Source of the DNA: Sphingomonas paucimobilis
Lineage (GTDB): Bacteria; Pseudomonadota; Alphaproteobacteria; Sphingomonadales; Sphingomonadaceae
Length of the DNA: 5,258 nt
Reading direction: 5' to 3'
NCBI GenBank assembly: GCA_945860425.1
Contig: CAMAQU010000134.1
Coordinates: forward strand, 1 to 5,258
Numbering within the stretch: position 1 is the stretch's first letter; each line of letters starts with the position of its first letter. Below the pieces are notes generated by a model. It did no database searches. It had not been told where the DNA came from and was given only the letters and a program-made list of their open reading frames with translations. A program made the translations under genes and the position numbers. Shown here piece by piece: positions 1 through 5,258 of the stretch.

Positions 1-893
1 GCCAGGCCTTTGCCGGGCTGCCCTTTGACCATTTGATTTTCACAGGGGCCACGGGCGTCGGCAAGCACATCCTGCATGCCGCCGCTGATAATTTGACGCC
101 GGTCACGCTGGAACTGGGAGGCAAGTCCCCCACGATCATCGGCCGATCCGCCAATATTGAGGCCGCGACACAGCGCATTGCCTTGGGCAAAATGCTGAAC
201 GCTGGGCAGATTTGTTTGGCCCCTGACTATTTGATGGTCCCGCGCGAAAAAGAGGCAGAAATTGTGGCAGGCATGACCAAGGCTGTGTCGGTCATGTATC
301 CGACTTTGCTCGAAAATCCGGACTATACCTCGGTCGTCAATGCCCGCCATCGGGATCGGCTGACCAGCTATTTGGACGACGCGAAAGCGAAGGGTGGAGA
401 GGTGATTGAGATCAACCCCGCCAATGAAGATTTTGGCGCGTCCAACCGCCATAAAATGCCGCTCTATCTCGTGCGCAACCCGACCGAAGATATGAAGGTG
501 ATGCAGGAAGAAATTTTCGGCCCTGTCCTCCCGATTAAAACCTATGAGCGGATTGAAGAGACCATTGACTATGTGAATGGTCATGATCGTCCACTCGGCC
601 TCTATTATTTTGGCGAGGAAGAAGCCGAAAAGCGGCAGGTGCTCGATCGGACAATTTCAGGCGGCGCGACCGTGAACGACGTGATTTTCCATATTTCGAT
701 GGAAGACCTGCCCTTTGGCGGTGTCGGGCCGTCGGGCATGGGCTCCTATCACGGCTTTGATGGCTTTAAGACGTTCAGCCATGCGAAGGCCGTCTATCAC
801 CAGCCAAAGATCAATGTGTCCAAATTGGCTGGTCTGATGCCGCCTTATGGCAAAGCCACAAAGAGCTCCATCGCGCGCGACTTTAAGGCATAA
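1..893 (+). CDS. Aldehyde dehydrogenase, coniferyl aldehyde dehydrogenase type (5' end missing)
   Basis: This is the C-terminal part of an NAD(P)-dependent aldehyde dehydrogenase, which oxidises an aldehyde to the carboxylic acid. The reading frame is open from base 3, so the start lies outside the window and about 297 codons remain. Visible ALDH hallmarks are the cofactor-binding FTGATGVGK, the general-base glutamate in LELGGKSP (codon 111-113), the catalytic cysteine in NAGQICLAPDY (codon 213-215), the EEIFGPVLP motif and the C-terminal PFGGVGPSGMGSYHG. The APDY after the cysteine and the SGMGSYHG-FKTFSH ending are typical of the ALDH3-like branch that includes coniferyl aldehyde and fatty aldehyde dehydrogenases. 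The true substrate, phenylpropanoid or long-chain aldehyde, cannot be decided from sequence alone. All key residues of the retained part are intact. The stop is 32 bases before the DUF1295 gene on the same strand, so co-transcription is plausible. The family call is firm and the substrate is not. Confidence 0.93.
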   Translation, partial: QAFAGLPFDHLIFTGATGVGKHILHAAADNLTPVTLELGGKSPTIIGRSANIEAATQRIALGKMLNAGQICLAPDYLMVPREKEAEIVAGMTKAVSVMYPTLLENPDYTSVVNARHRDRLTSYLDDAKAKGGEVIEINPANEDFGASNRHKMPLYLVRNPTEDMKVMQEEIFGPVLPIKTYERIEETIDYVNGHDRPLGLYYFGEEEAEKRQVLDRTISGGATVNDVIFHISMEDLPFGGVGPSGMGSYHGFDGFKTFSHAKAVYHQPKINVSKLAGLMPPYGKATKSSIARDFKA

Positions 894-913
894 AAGGCTC
901 AGAACAGAGCTTC

Positions 914-920
914 GGGGGGA
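914..920 (+). promoter_or_regulatory. Ribosome binding site of the DUF1295 gene
   Basis: The purine run GGGGGGA is five bases before the ATG at 926. It is a G-rich variant of the Shine-Dalgarno sequence and supports this start. It also indicates that the gene has its own translation initiation despite its closeness to the ALDH gene. Confidence 0.6.
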
Positions 921-925
921 AAACA

Positions 926-1720
926 ATGACGATCACCCATTTACTGACGACCAATGCGGTTGTGCTGGCCGTCAGCATGACGGCGTTATGGGCCTATTGT
1001 GTCCGCATCAAAGATGTCTCGGTGATCGACAGCTTCTGGTCGTTCGGCATGGTTTTGCTAGCGGCGACCAGCTTTGTGATGCTGGGCGCGCAAGGGATGC
1101 AGGCAACCATTCTCTTCGGCCTCACGGCCATTTGGGGGCTGAGACTGTCATTGCACTTGTTCACCCGCTGGCGCGCCCATGGCGTTGACCCGCGCTACAC
1201 CGCCATTCTTGGGCGGCTAATGGCAAAGCGGGGATGGAGCTTTGCCAAAGCCTCCTTCATCCAAGTGTTCCTGATGCAATATGCGCTTCTGTTCATCGTC
1301 TGCCTGCCGGCACAATTGGGGGCAGCATGGGGCGACGATACGCCGCTCAGCATGATCCAATGGGCCGGTGTTGCCATTGCGCTTATCGGCATCGCCTTTG
1401 AGACGATTGGCGATGCGCAACTGACCGCTTTTCGTAACAATCCCGCCATGGACGGCAAGGTGCTGGACACGGGGCTATGGCGCTATACGCGGCACCCCAA
1501 TTATTTTGGAGATGCGTGCACATGGTGGGGGATTTGGCTGGTGGCTGCAAATACGCCGCTGGGTGCTGCGACCATTATCGGGCCGATTCTCATCACCTTC
1601 CTGCTGATGCGGGTATCGGGTGTACCGATGCTGGAGCATCGCCTTAAAAAGAACAGGCCCGGCTATGAGGACTATCTCCGCCGGACCTCATCCTTTTTTC
1701 CTTTGCCCCCGCGCCGCTAA
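926..1720 (+). CDS. DUF1295 family membrane protein (steroid 5-alpha-reductase/ICMT-like fold)
   Basis: This is a 264-residue integral membrane protein of the DUF1295 family, related to steroid 5-alpha-reductase C-terminal domains and isoprenylcysteine methyltransferases. Hydrophobic segments lie at roughly residues 6-25, 37-57, 60-79, 110-133, 144-165 and 197-232, and the protein should sit in the inner membrane. The family signature is clear: IDSFW (34-38), IWGLRLS (69-75), GDAQLTAF (162-169), LWRYTRHPNYFGD (184-196) and GVPMLE (232-237). In sterol reductases the RxxRHPNYxGD region helps bind NADPH, which suggests a reductase acting on a lipid-like substrate, but no substrate is established for these bacterial proteins. 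The ATG start is supported by GGGGGGA at 914-920, five bases upstream. It follows the ALDH gene by 32 bases and may share its transcript. It ends 12 bases from the convergent crotonase gene. The family call is confident and the function is unknown. Confidence 0.92.
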   Translation: MTITHLLTTNAVVLAVSMTALWAYCVRIKDVSVIDSFWSFGMVLLAATSFVMLGAQGMQATILFGLTAIWGLRLSLHLFTRWRAHGVDPRYTAILGRLMAKRGWSFAKASFIQVFLMQYALLFIVCLPAQLGAAWGDDTPLSMIQWAGVAIALIGIAFETIGDAQLTAFRNNPAMDGKVLDTGLWRYTRHPNYFGDACTWWGIWLVAANTPLGAATIIGPILITFLLMRVSGVPMLEHRLKKNRPGYEDYLRRTSSFFPLPPRR

Positions 1721-1732
1721 AGGCAGAGCAAA

Positions 1733-2641
1733 TCAGCCGTAATTGGGTTCGTCCATCCAGGGCGAGAAGTGCGGCATATCGGCACTGACGCGGTCGGGAT
1801 AAACGGCGGGACGCTTTTCAAGGAAGGAGACAACCCCTTCCTTGGCATCCCCCGCCGCCCCGCGGCACCAGATGGCGCGGCTATCCAGCTTATGGGCTTC
1901 CATCGGGTGCGCCGCGCCCATCATGCGCCACATCATCTGCCGCGTGAGCGCAATCGACACAGGCGCGCTTTCATCCGTCAATTCATGTGCCAACGCACGG
2001 GCGGCAGCGATCAGATCTTCCGGTTCATGGATGGAACGGATCAGGCCGCCCTTCAGCGCTTCCTCAGCGCCAAAGACGCGCCCGGAATAGCACCAATCCA
2101 ACGCCTGACTAATCCCCACCAGACGGGGCAGGAACCAGCTTGAGGCGGCTTCCGGCACAATCCCCCGCCGAGCAAAGACGAAGCCGAAGCGCGCTGTTCG
2201 ACTGGCCAAGCGGAAATCCATCGGCAGTTGCATCGTCACGCCAATGCCGACAGCCGCCCCATTAATGGCGCCAATGACGGGCTTTTTGCAGTTAAAGATC
2301 CGCAGCGTCACCCGGCCACCGCCATCACGCGCGCCCTCATGGCTTAAATCGACCTTGCCTTCAGCGGACACAGCCGACGCATTGTCAGCCCGGTCATCCC
2401 GATCCGCATAGTCAAAGGTTTTGGCACCTGCCGACAGATCTGCCCCGGCGCAAAAGGCACGGTCGCCAGACCCGGTGACGATAACAGCACGCACAGAATC
2501 ATCGGCATCCGCCTGATCAAAGGCCGCGATCATTTCTTGCATCATCTCATTGGTAAAGGCGTTCATCTTGTCCGGGCGGTTCAAGGTCAGCGTCAAAATA
2601 CCTTCCGACACATCCACCTTGATTGTCTGATAATCAGCCAT
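1733..2641 (-). CDS. Enoyl-CoA hydratase/isomerase family (crotonase fold) protein
   Basis: This is a 302-residue crotonase-superfamily enzyme acting on an acyl-CoA thioester. The CoA and oxyanion-hole motifs are present: LTLNRPDKMNAF (18-29), AFCAGADLS (62-70) and the helix starting at INGAAVGIG (126-134). A charged loop at about 72-110 is longer than in classical hydratases. By alignment to rat mitochondrial enoyl-CoA hydratase, catalytic Glu144 is replaced by Thr136 and Glu164 by Phe156. A glutamate at 164 in IVPEAASSW instead matches the catalytic-glutamate region of peroxisomal delta3,delta2-enoyl-CoA isomerases. Simple hydratase activity is therefore doubtful, and isomerase or another crotonase chemistry is more likely. 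The frame is open to 2770, but the ATG at 2641 is chosen because AGGAGA precedes it at a seven-base spacing and MADYQTIKV is a typical family N-terminus. It diverges from ung and converges on the DUF1295 gene. The family call is firm and the reaction is not. Confidence 0.93.
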   Translation of the reverse strand: MADYQTIKVDVSEGILTLTLNRPDKMNAFTNEMMQEMIAAFDQADADDSVRAVIVTGSGDRAFCAGADLSAGAKTFDYADRDDRADNASAVSAEGKVDLSHEGARDGGGRVTLRIFNCKKPVIGAINGAAVGIGVTMQLPMDFRLASRTARFGFVFARRGIVPEAASSWFLPRLVGISQALDWCYSGRVFGAEEALKGGLIRSIHEPEDLIAAARALAHELTDESAPVSIALTRQMMWRMMGAAHPMEAHKLDSRAIWCRGAAGDAKEGVVSFLEKRPAVYPDRVSADMPHFSPWMDEPNYG

Positions 2642-2648
2642 GTCTGTC

Positions 2649-2654
2649 TCTCCT
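2649..2654 (-). promoter_or_regulatory. Ribosome binding site fixing the crotonase start
   Basis: On the minus strand AGGAGA lies seven bases before the ATG at 2641. It decides for this start over in-frame upstream ATGs as far as 2770, which would add 43 residues without homology to crotonases and overlap the ung gene. Confidence 0.8.
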
Positions 2655-2746
2655 GCTTCTTTGCCCGTTTTCATGGCGGCATTGGCGGCCTCTGGCAACA
2701 CCCGAGGCGCATTGACAGGATGCTCGGCCATGCGCACCACATGGCT

Positions 2747-3439
2747 ATGACGGATATGATCAAGCTGCATGAGAGTTGGGAAGCGGTCTTAACGCCAGAA
2801 TTTGAGACCGCGCGTATGAAGGCGCTACGCAGCTTTCTGGTCACAGAACAGGCCGCTGGAAAAACTATCTTCCCACAGAGCGCAGACTGGTTTCGGGCGC
2901 TTGACCTTACCCCGCTGCCAACGGTGCGCGTCGTTATCTTGGGGCAAGACCCCTATCACGGCCCTGATCAGGCGCACGGCCTGTGTTTCAGCGTGCGCCC
3001 CGGCGTTCGGCCTCCCCCATCACTCGTCAATATCTTTAAGGAGCTGGAGGCTGATTTGGGCATCTCACGCCCGCGCCATGGCTTTCTAGAGCATTGGGCG
3101 CAGCAGGGCGTGTTGCTGCTCAATAGCGTCTTGACTGTGGAAATGGGACAAGCCGCCTCACATCAACGCAAAGGCTGGGAAGAGTTTACCGATGCGATCG
3201 TGCGCGCGGTCAATGACCGGCCCGATCCGATCATCTTCCTGCTCTGGGGCGCTTATGCCCAGAAAAAGGCGAGCTTTGTCGATACCAGCCGCCATTTGGT
3301 GCTGAAAGCGGCCCATCCCTCTCCGCTCTCCGCGCATAACGGCTTTCTGGGGTGTCGCCATTTTTCAAAGGCGAACAGCTTTCTTCAATCGCGCGGGCTG
3401 CCGCCGATAGACTGGTCGCTGCCGGAAAACCCGGCTTGA
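2747..3439 (+). CDS. ung: Uracil-DNA glycosylase, family 1
   Basis: This is a 230-residue uracil-DNA glycosylase that removes uracil from DNA, arising from cytosine deamination or dUMP incorporation, as the first step of base excision repair in the cytoplasm. It matches E. coli Ung in length (229 residues) and in all active-site motifs. These are the water-activating GQDPYHGP with catalytic Asp68, Phe81 that stacks on uracil, uracil-reading Asn126 in LLLNSVLTV, LLWGAYAQKK (165-174), and HPSPLSAH with catalytic His190 and minor-groove Leu194. It looks fully functional. The start is uncertain: in-frame ATGs occur at 2720, 2741, 2747 and 2756, and none has a good Shine-Dalgarno sequence. The ATG at 2747 (MTDMIKLHESW) is chosen because the resulting N-terminus aligns with the family; the open frame further upstream is antisense to the crotonase gene. 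It is divergently arranged with the crotonase gene and ends six bases from the convergent argB stop. Confidence 0.95.
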   Translation: MTDMIKLHESWEAVLTPEFETARMKALRSFLVTEQAAGKTIFPQSADWFRALDLTPLPTVRVVILGQDPYHGPDQAHGLCFSVRPGVRPPPSLVNIFKELEADLGISRPRHGFLEHWAQQGVLLLNSVLTVEMGQAASHQRKGWEEFTDAIVRAVNDRPDPIIFLLWGAYAQKKASFVDTSRHLVLKAAHPSPLSAHNGFLGCRHFSKANSFLQSRGLPPIDWSLPENPA

Positions 3440-3445
3440 GCCTGT

Positions 3446-4345
3446 TTATTTGCGAACCAATGTCCCCGCACCACCACGCGTGAAGATTTCAAGAAGGGTC
3501 ACATGCGGGACACGACCATCCAGAATAACCGCGGCATCCACGCCGCCTTCGACGGCGGTTGTGCAGGTTTCCAGCTTGGGGATCATGCCGCCCGTCACCG
3601 TGCCATCGGCCTGAAGCTCGGCAATCCGCTGCGGATCAAGATCAGTCAGCAAATTACCCTCCTTATCGAGTACCCCTGCCACATCGGTCAGCAGGAACAA
3701 GCGCGCGGCCTTTAAATGCGCGGCAATAGCCCCGGCCATCGTGTCCGCGTTGATGTTATAGGTGGCGCCCGTCTCATCCGGCGCAATAGGGGCGACGACG
3801 GGGATCACGCCATTGCTGGTCAGCGTTTCCAATATTGCAGGGTTGACCGCGACAGGTTCGCCCACAAAGCCAATATCGACATTGCGTTCAATGCCGCGAT
3901 TGGCGTCGGGCTCACGCCCTTCAATCCGGCGAGCGGTCACAAGACCAGCATCTTTGCCAGACAGGCCAACGGCCTGCCCGCCTGCCTGCATAATCCAGCC
4001 GACAATTTCCTTGTTAATGGCCCCGGACAAAACCATTTCCGCGACATAGGCCGTCTCTTTATCGGTCACGCGCAACCCGCCGACAAATTTCGATTCAATC
4101 CCAAGCTGCTTGAGCATCCGGCCGATCTGCGGCCCGCCGCCGTGAACGACAATGGGGTTAATGCCCACAGCCTTCAGCAAAACCACATCTTCAGCAAAGC
4201 TGCGCGCCGCCTCTGGATCGCCCATGGCGTGGCCGCCATATTTCACGACAAAGGTCTGGCCGGCATAACGCTGAATATAGGGCAGCGCTTCGGTCAGGAT
4301 TTCCGCCTTTGCAAGCGCGGTCTGGTCAGGTGCGTGATTGCTCAT
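3446..4345 (-). CDS. argB: Acetylglutamate kinase
   Basis: This is a 299-residue N-acetyl-L-glutamate kinase (amino acid kinase fold, cytoplasmic), which phosphorylates N-acetylglutamate with ATP in the second step of arginine synthesis. Key elements are VVKYGGHAM with phosphate-binding Lys35, the glycine-rich VHGGGP (67-72), substrate-binding Arg92 in GGLRVTD, NINAD (197-201), LLTDVAGVL (218-226) and GGMIPKL with Lys257. About 27 residues precede the first core strand compared with E. coli ArgB, and the C-terminus carries LLEIFTRGGAGTLV. Both traits are typical of hexameric, arginine-inhibited kinases. The ATG at 4345 lies 12 bases after the stop of the queuosine-precursor transporter gene. 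It lacks a clear Shine-Dalgarno sequence, so translational coupling is likely. It converges on ung with a six-base gap. No arginine operator was recognised and no other arg gene is in the window. Confidence 0.97.
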   Translation of the reverse strand: MSNHAPDQTALAKAEILTEALPYIQRYAGQTFVVKYGGHAMGDPEAARSFAEDVVLLKAVGINPIVVHGGGPQIGRMLKQLGIESKFVGGLRVTDKETAYVAEMVLSGAINKEIVGWIMQAGGQAVGLSGKDAGLVTARRIEGREPDANRGIERNVDIGFVGEPVAVNPAILETLTSNGVIPVVAPIAPDETGATYNINADTMAGAIAAHLKAARLFLLTDVAGVLDKEGNLLTDLDPQRIAELQADGTVTGGMIPKLETCTTAVEGGVDAAVILDGRVPHVTLLEIFTRGGAGTLVRK

Positions 4346-4357
4346 AATGATGGCGCG

Positions 4358-4984
4358 CTATGCGGTCTGGCCATCCCGGTCAAGCTTATGACCAAGACGT
4401 ACCATCCATGTGACGAGCAGTGGAACCATGATGATCGACAGAACAATCTTCGCTGTCATCTGCCCAAGCATGAGATCCGCAATCTCCCGCTCCCCATAAA
4501 AGGAGATGGAAATGAACAAGACTGTGTCCAGAATCTGCGACAAAACGCTGGCGATCCCTGCACGCAGCCAGAGCAAACCGCCATCCGGCCGCGCCAACCG
4601 CGCAAAGACATAGACATTCAAGGTTTGCGACAGGCCATAAGCAATCAGGCCCGCAAACATCATCCGGCCACTTTGTCCCAAGATGATAGGAAAGGCCTCA
4701 ATCGCGGGCGGATACATGCCTTCATCGACGGGCAGCGCCAGAACAATGCGGATCAGCAGGATCGACGTCACCAGCGGAATAAAGCCAAAGCGGACGAGCT
4801 TGTCCGCCGTCTCACGCCCATAAAGCTCCGCAATCGCGCTGGAGGTGATGACCAGCAGCAGGAAGGGGAAAATCCCGGCTTCAACGGCCAAGGGGCCGAG
4901 CGCCACCTGCTTTGCCCCCAAAACCCCCGCGATGCAGACCATGCCGCCGTAGAATATTGAGAAAATGAATAAGGATTTCGGCAT
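4358..4984 (-). CDS. Queuosine precursor transporter (VUT/YhhQ family)
   Basis: This is a 208-residue inner-membrane protein of the VUT family (DUF165, YhhQ-type), which imports 7-cyano-7-deazaguanine or related precursors for the tRNA modification queuosine. Hydrophobic segments lie at roughly residues 7-25, 36-53, 67-86, 107-127, 141-162 and 175-195, giving the expected six-helix topology. Family motifs are present: AELYGR (52-57), QTLNVYVFARL (120-130), SVLSQILDT (146-154) and the GQMTAKIVLSI helix (174-184). The ATG at 4984 is preferred over an in-frame TTG at 4999, because GGAAGGGG lies five bases before the ATG and overlaps the TTG region. It starts 58 bases after the 3-hydroxybutyryl-CoA dehydrogenase stop and is followed after 12 bases by argB, so it is probably co-transcribed with argB. 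Nothing suggests a functional link to arginine synthesis. The substrate is assigned by family membership only. Confidence 0.92.
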   Translation of the reverse strand: MPKSLFIFSIFYGGMVCIAGVLGAKQVALGPLAVEAGIFPFLLLVITSSAIAELYGRETADKLVRFGFIPLVTSILLIRIVLALPVDEGMYPPAIEAFPIILGQSGRMMFAGLIAYGLSQTLNVYVFARLARPDGGLLWLRAGIASVLSQILDTVLFISISFYGEREIADLMLGQMTAKIVLSIIMVPLLVTWMVRLGHKLDRDGQTA

Positions 4985-4989
4985 GTTGG

Positions 4990-4997
4990 CCCCTTCC
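4990..4997 (-). promoter_or_regulatory. Ribosome binding site fixing the transporter start
   Basis: On the minus strand GGAAGGGG ends five bases before the ATG at 4984. It settles the start in favour of MPKSLF over the alternative TTG codon at 4999, which nearly coincides with this site. Confidence 0.7.
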
Positions 4998-5012
4998 AAT
5001 GATGCTGATTGT

Positions 5013-5041
5013 CACTTTGGCGCGCCGTCGCGCTTTGTCAA
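5013..5041 (-). promoter_or_regulatory. Possible promoter for the transporter-argB unit
   Basis: In the 58-base gap before the transporter gene, the minus strand carries a perfect TTGACA -35 hexamer (5041 down to 5036), immediately downstream of the dehydrogenase stop codon. At a 17-base spacing the -10 position reads AAAGTG, a poor match to TATAAT. Alphaproteobacterial promoters often have weak -10 elements, so a real promoter is possible. The alternative is plain read-through from the dehydrogenase gene. Confidence 0.3.
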
Positions 5042-5042
5042 A

Positions 5043-5258
5043 TCAGCGGGTTGGAACGGGCACTGGCCCGGAATAATCATAAAAGCCCCGGCCCGTTTTC
5101 CGTCCGAGCCATCCGGCCTCAACATATTTCACCAGCAAGGGTGCGGGGCGATATTTGCTATCTCCCGTCGTGTTATACAGCACCATGATGATATCGAGAC
5201 AGGTATCAAGGCCCACAAAATCGGCCAGCTCCAGCGGGCCCATCGGGTGGTTGAGGCC
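5043..5258 (-). CDS. 3-hydroxybutyryl-CoA / 3-hydroxyacyl-CoA dehydrogenase, C-terminal end (5' end missing)
   Basis: These are the last 71 residues of an NAD-dependent 3-hydroxyacyl-CoA dehydrogenase of the short, single-function Hbd/PaaH type, which interconverts 3-hydroxyacyl-CoA and 3-ketoacyl-CoA. The frame is open to the window edge, and the visible start reads GLNHPMGPLELADFVGLD, the hallmark first helix region of the C-terminal 3HCDH domain. The LLVKYVEAGWLGRKTGRGFYDY ending pattern is also diagnostic; its core GWLGRKTGRGFYDY lies about 25 to 12 residues before the stop. The catalytic His-Glu pair and the Rossmann domain lie outside the window. It may act in butyrate/polyhydroxyalkanoate metabolism or beta-oxidation. 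It is upstream of the transporter gene on the same strand with a 58-base gap, so an operon is possible but not certain. Confidence 0.92.
   Translation of the reverse strand, partial: GLNHPMGPLELADFVGLDTCLDIIMVLYNTTGDSKYRPAPLLVKYVEAGWLGRKTGRGFYDYSGPVPVPTR

Noticed and set aside
896..912. Possible hairpin between the ALDH and DUF1295 genes (GCTC-AGAACA-GAGC)
   Set aside because: The stem has only four base pairs and is followed by a G-run, not a T-run, so it cannot be called a terminator.
657..926. Short - strand frame inside the ALDH gene, and similar short antisense frames at 1195-1470, 1769-2143 and 3158-3361
   Set aside because: All lie opposite clearly coding sequence, lack ribosome sites and show no recognisable protein features.
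2537..2746. Upstream extension of the ung frame by about 70 codons
   Set aside because: This part is antisense to the 5' end of the crotonase gene, resembles no Ung N-terminus, and would make the protein far longer than the family norm.
2755..2760. TATGAT, a near-consensus -10 hexamer, downstream of TTGACA at 2712
   Set aside because: The spacing is 37 bases, far from the usual 16-18, and it lies within the ung coding start. It is most likely a chance match.
2642..2770. 43-residue N-terminal extension of the crotonase
   Set aside because: The strong AGGAGA ribosome site and the family-like MADYQTIKV start at 2641 make the extension unlikely; it would also overlap the start of ung.
3716..4960. 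A 414-codon open frame on the + strand, antisense to argB and the transporter gene
   Set aside because: It runs across two well-supported genes and their junction. Its translation is rich in Arg, His, Asp, Asn and Gln with no recognisable domain. It is best explained as a codon-bias shadow of the genes on the other strand.

Overview
The window looks like ordinary chromosome from a moderately GC-rich alphaproteobacterium. Gene content and protein style fit Sphingomonadales best: an ALDH of the coniferyl aldehyde dehydrogenase type, a DUF1295 membrane protein, a family-1 uracil-DNA glycosylase and a proteobacterial ArgB. The order-level placement is an inference and was not tested. Coding density is very high. 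Six protein genes, two of them cut by the window edges, leave only short gaps, and no gene-free stretch is longer than about 110 bases.

Layout from left to right. (1) On the + strand, the 3' end of an aldehyde dehydrogenase gene is followed 32 bases later by a DUF1295 / steroid-5-alpha-reductase-fold membrane protein. (2) Converging on these, on the - strand, is a crotonase-fold gene of the enoyl-CoA hydratase/isomerase family. (3) Diverging from that gene, on the + strand, is ung (uracil-DNA glycosylase), which lies in an otherwise metabolic neighbourhood. (4) Converging on ung, on the - strand, is a run that reads right to left: the 3' end of a 3-hydroxybutyryl-CoA dehydrogenase gene, a queuosine-precursor (VUT/YhhQ-type) transporter, and argB (acetylglutamate kinase). 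The transporter and argB are only 12 bases apart and probably form an operon.

The genes do not make up a single pathway. Two of them (crotonase and 3-hydroxyacyl-CoA dehydrogenase) act in acyl-CoA metabolism but sit in different transcription units. The ALDH probably oxidises an aromatic or long-chain aldehyde. ArgB starts arginine synthesis, the transporter supplies the tRNA modification queuosine, and Ung repairs uracil in DNA.

I found no mobile element, CRISPR array, RNA gene, phage gene or defence system, and no sign of an undescribed system. The points most worth a second look are modest. The crotonase lacks both canonical hydratase glutamates but has a glutamate where peroxisomal-type enoyl-CoA isomerases have theirs. 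ArgB carries features of the arginine-inhibited class. Neither ung nor argB has a convincing Shine-Dalgarno sequence. Both convergent gene pairs are packed almost end to end.
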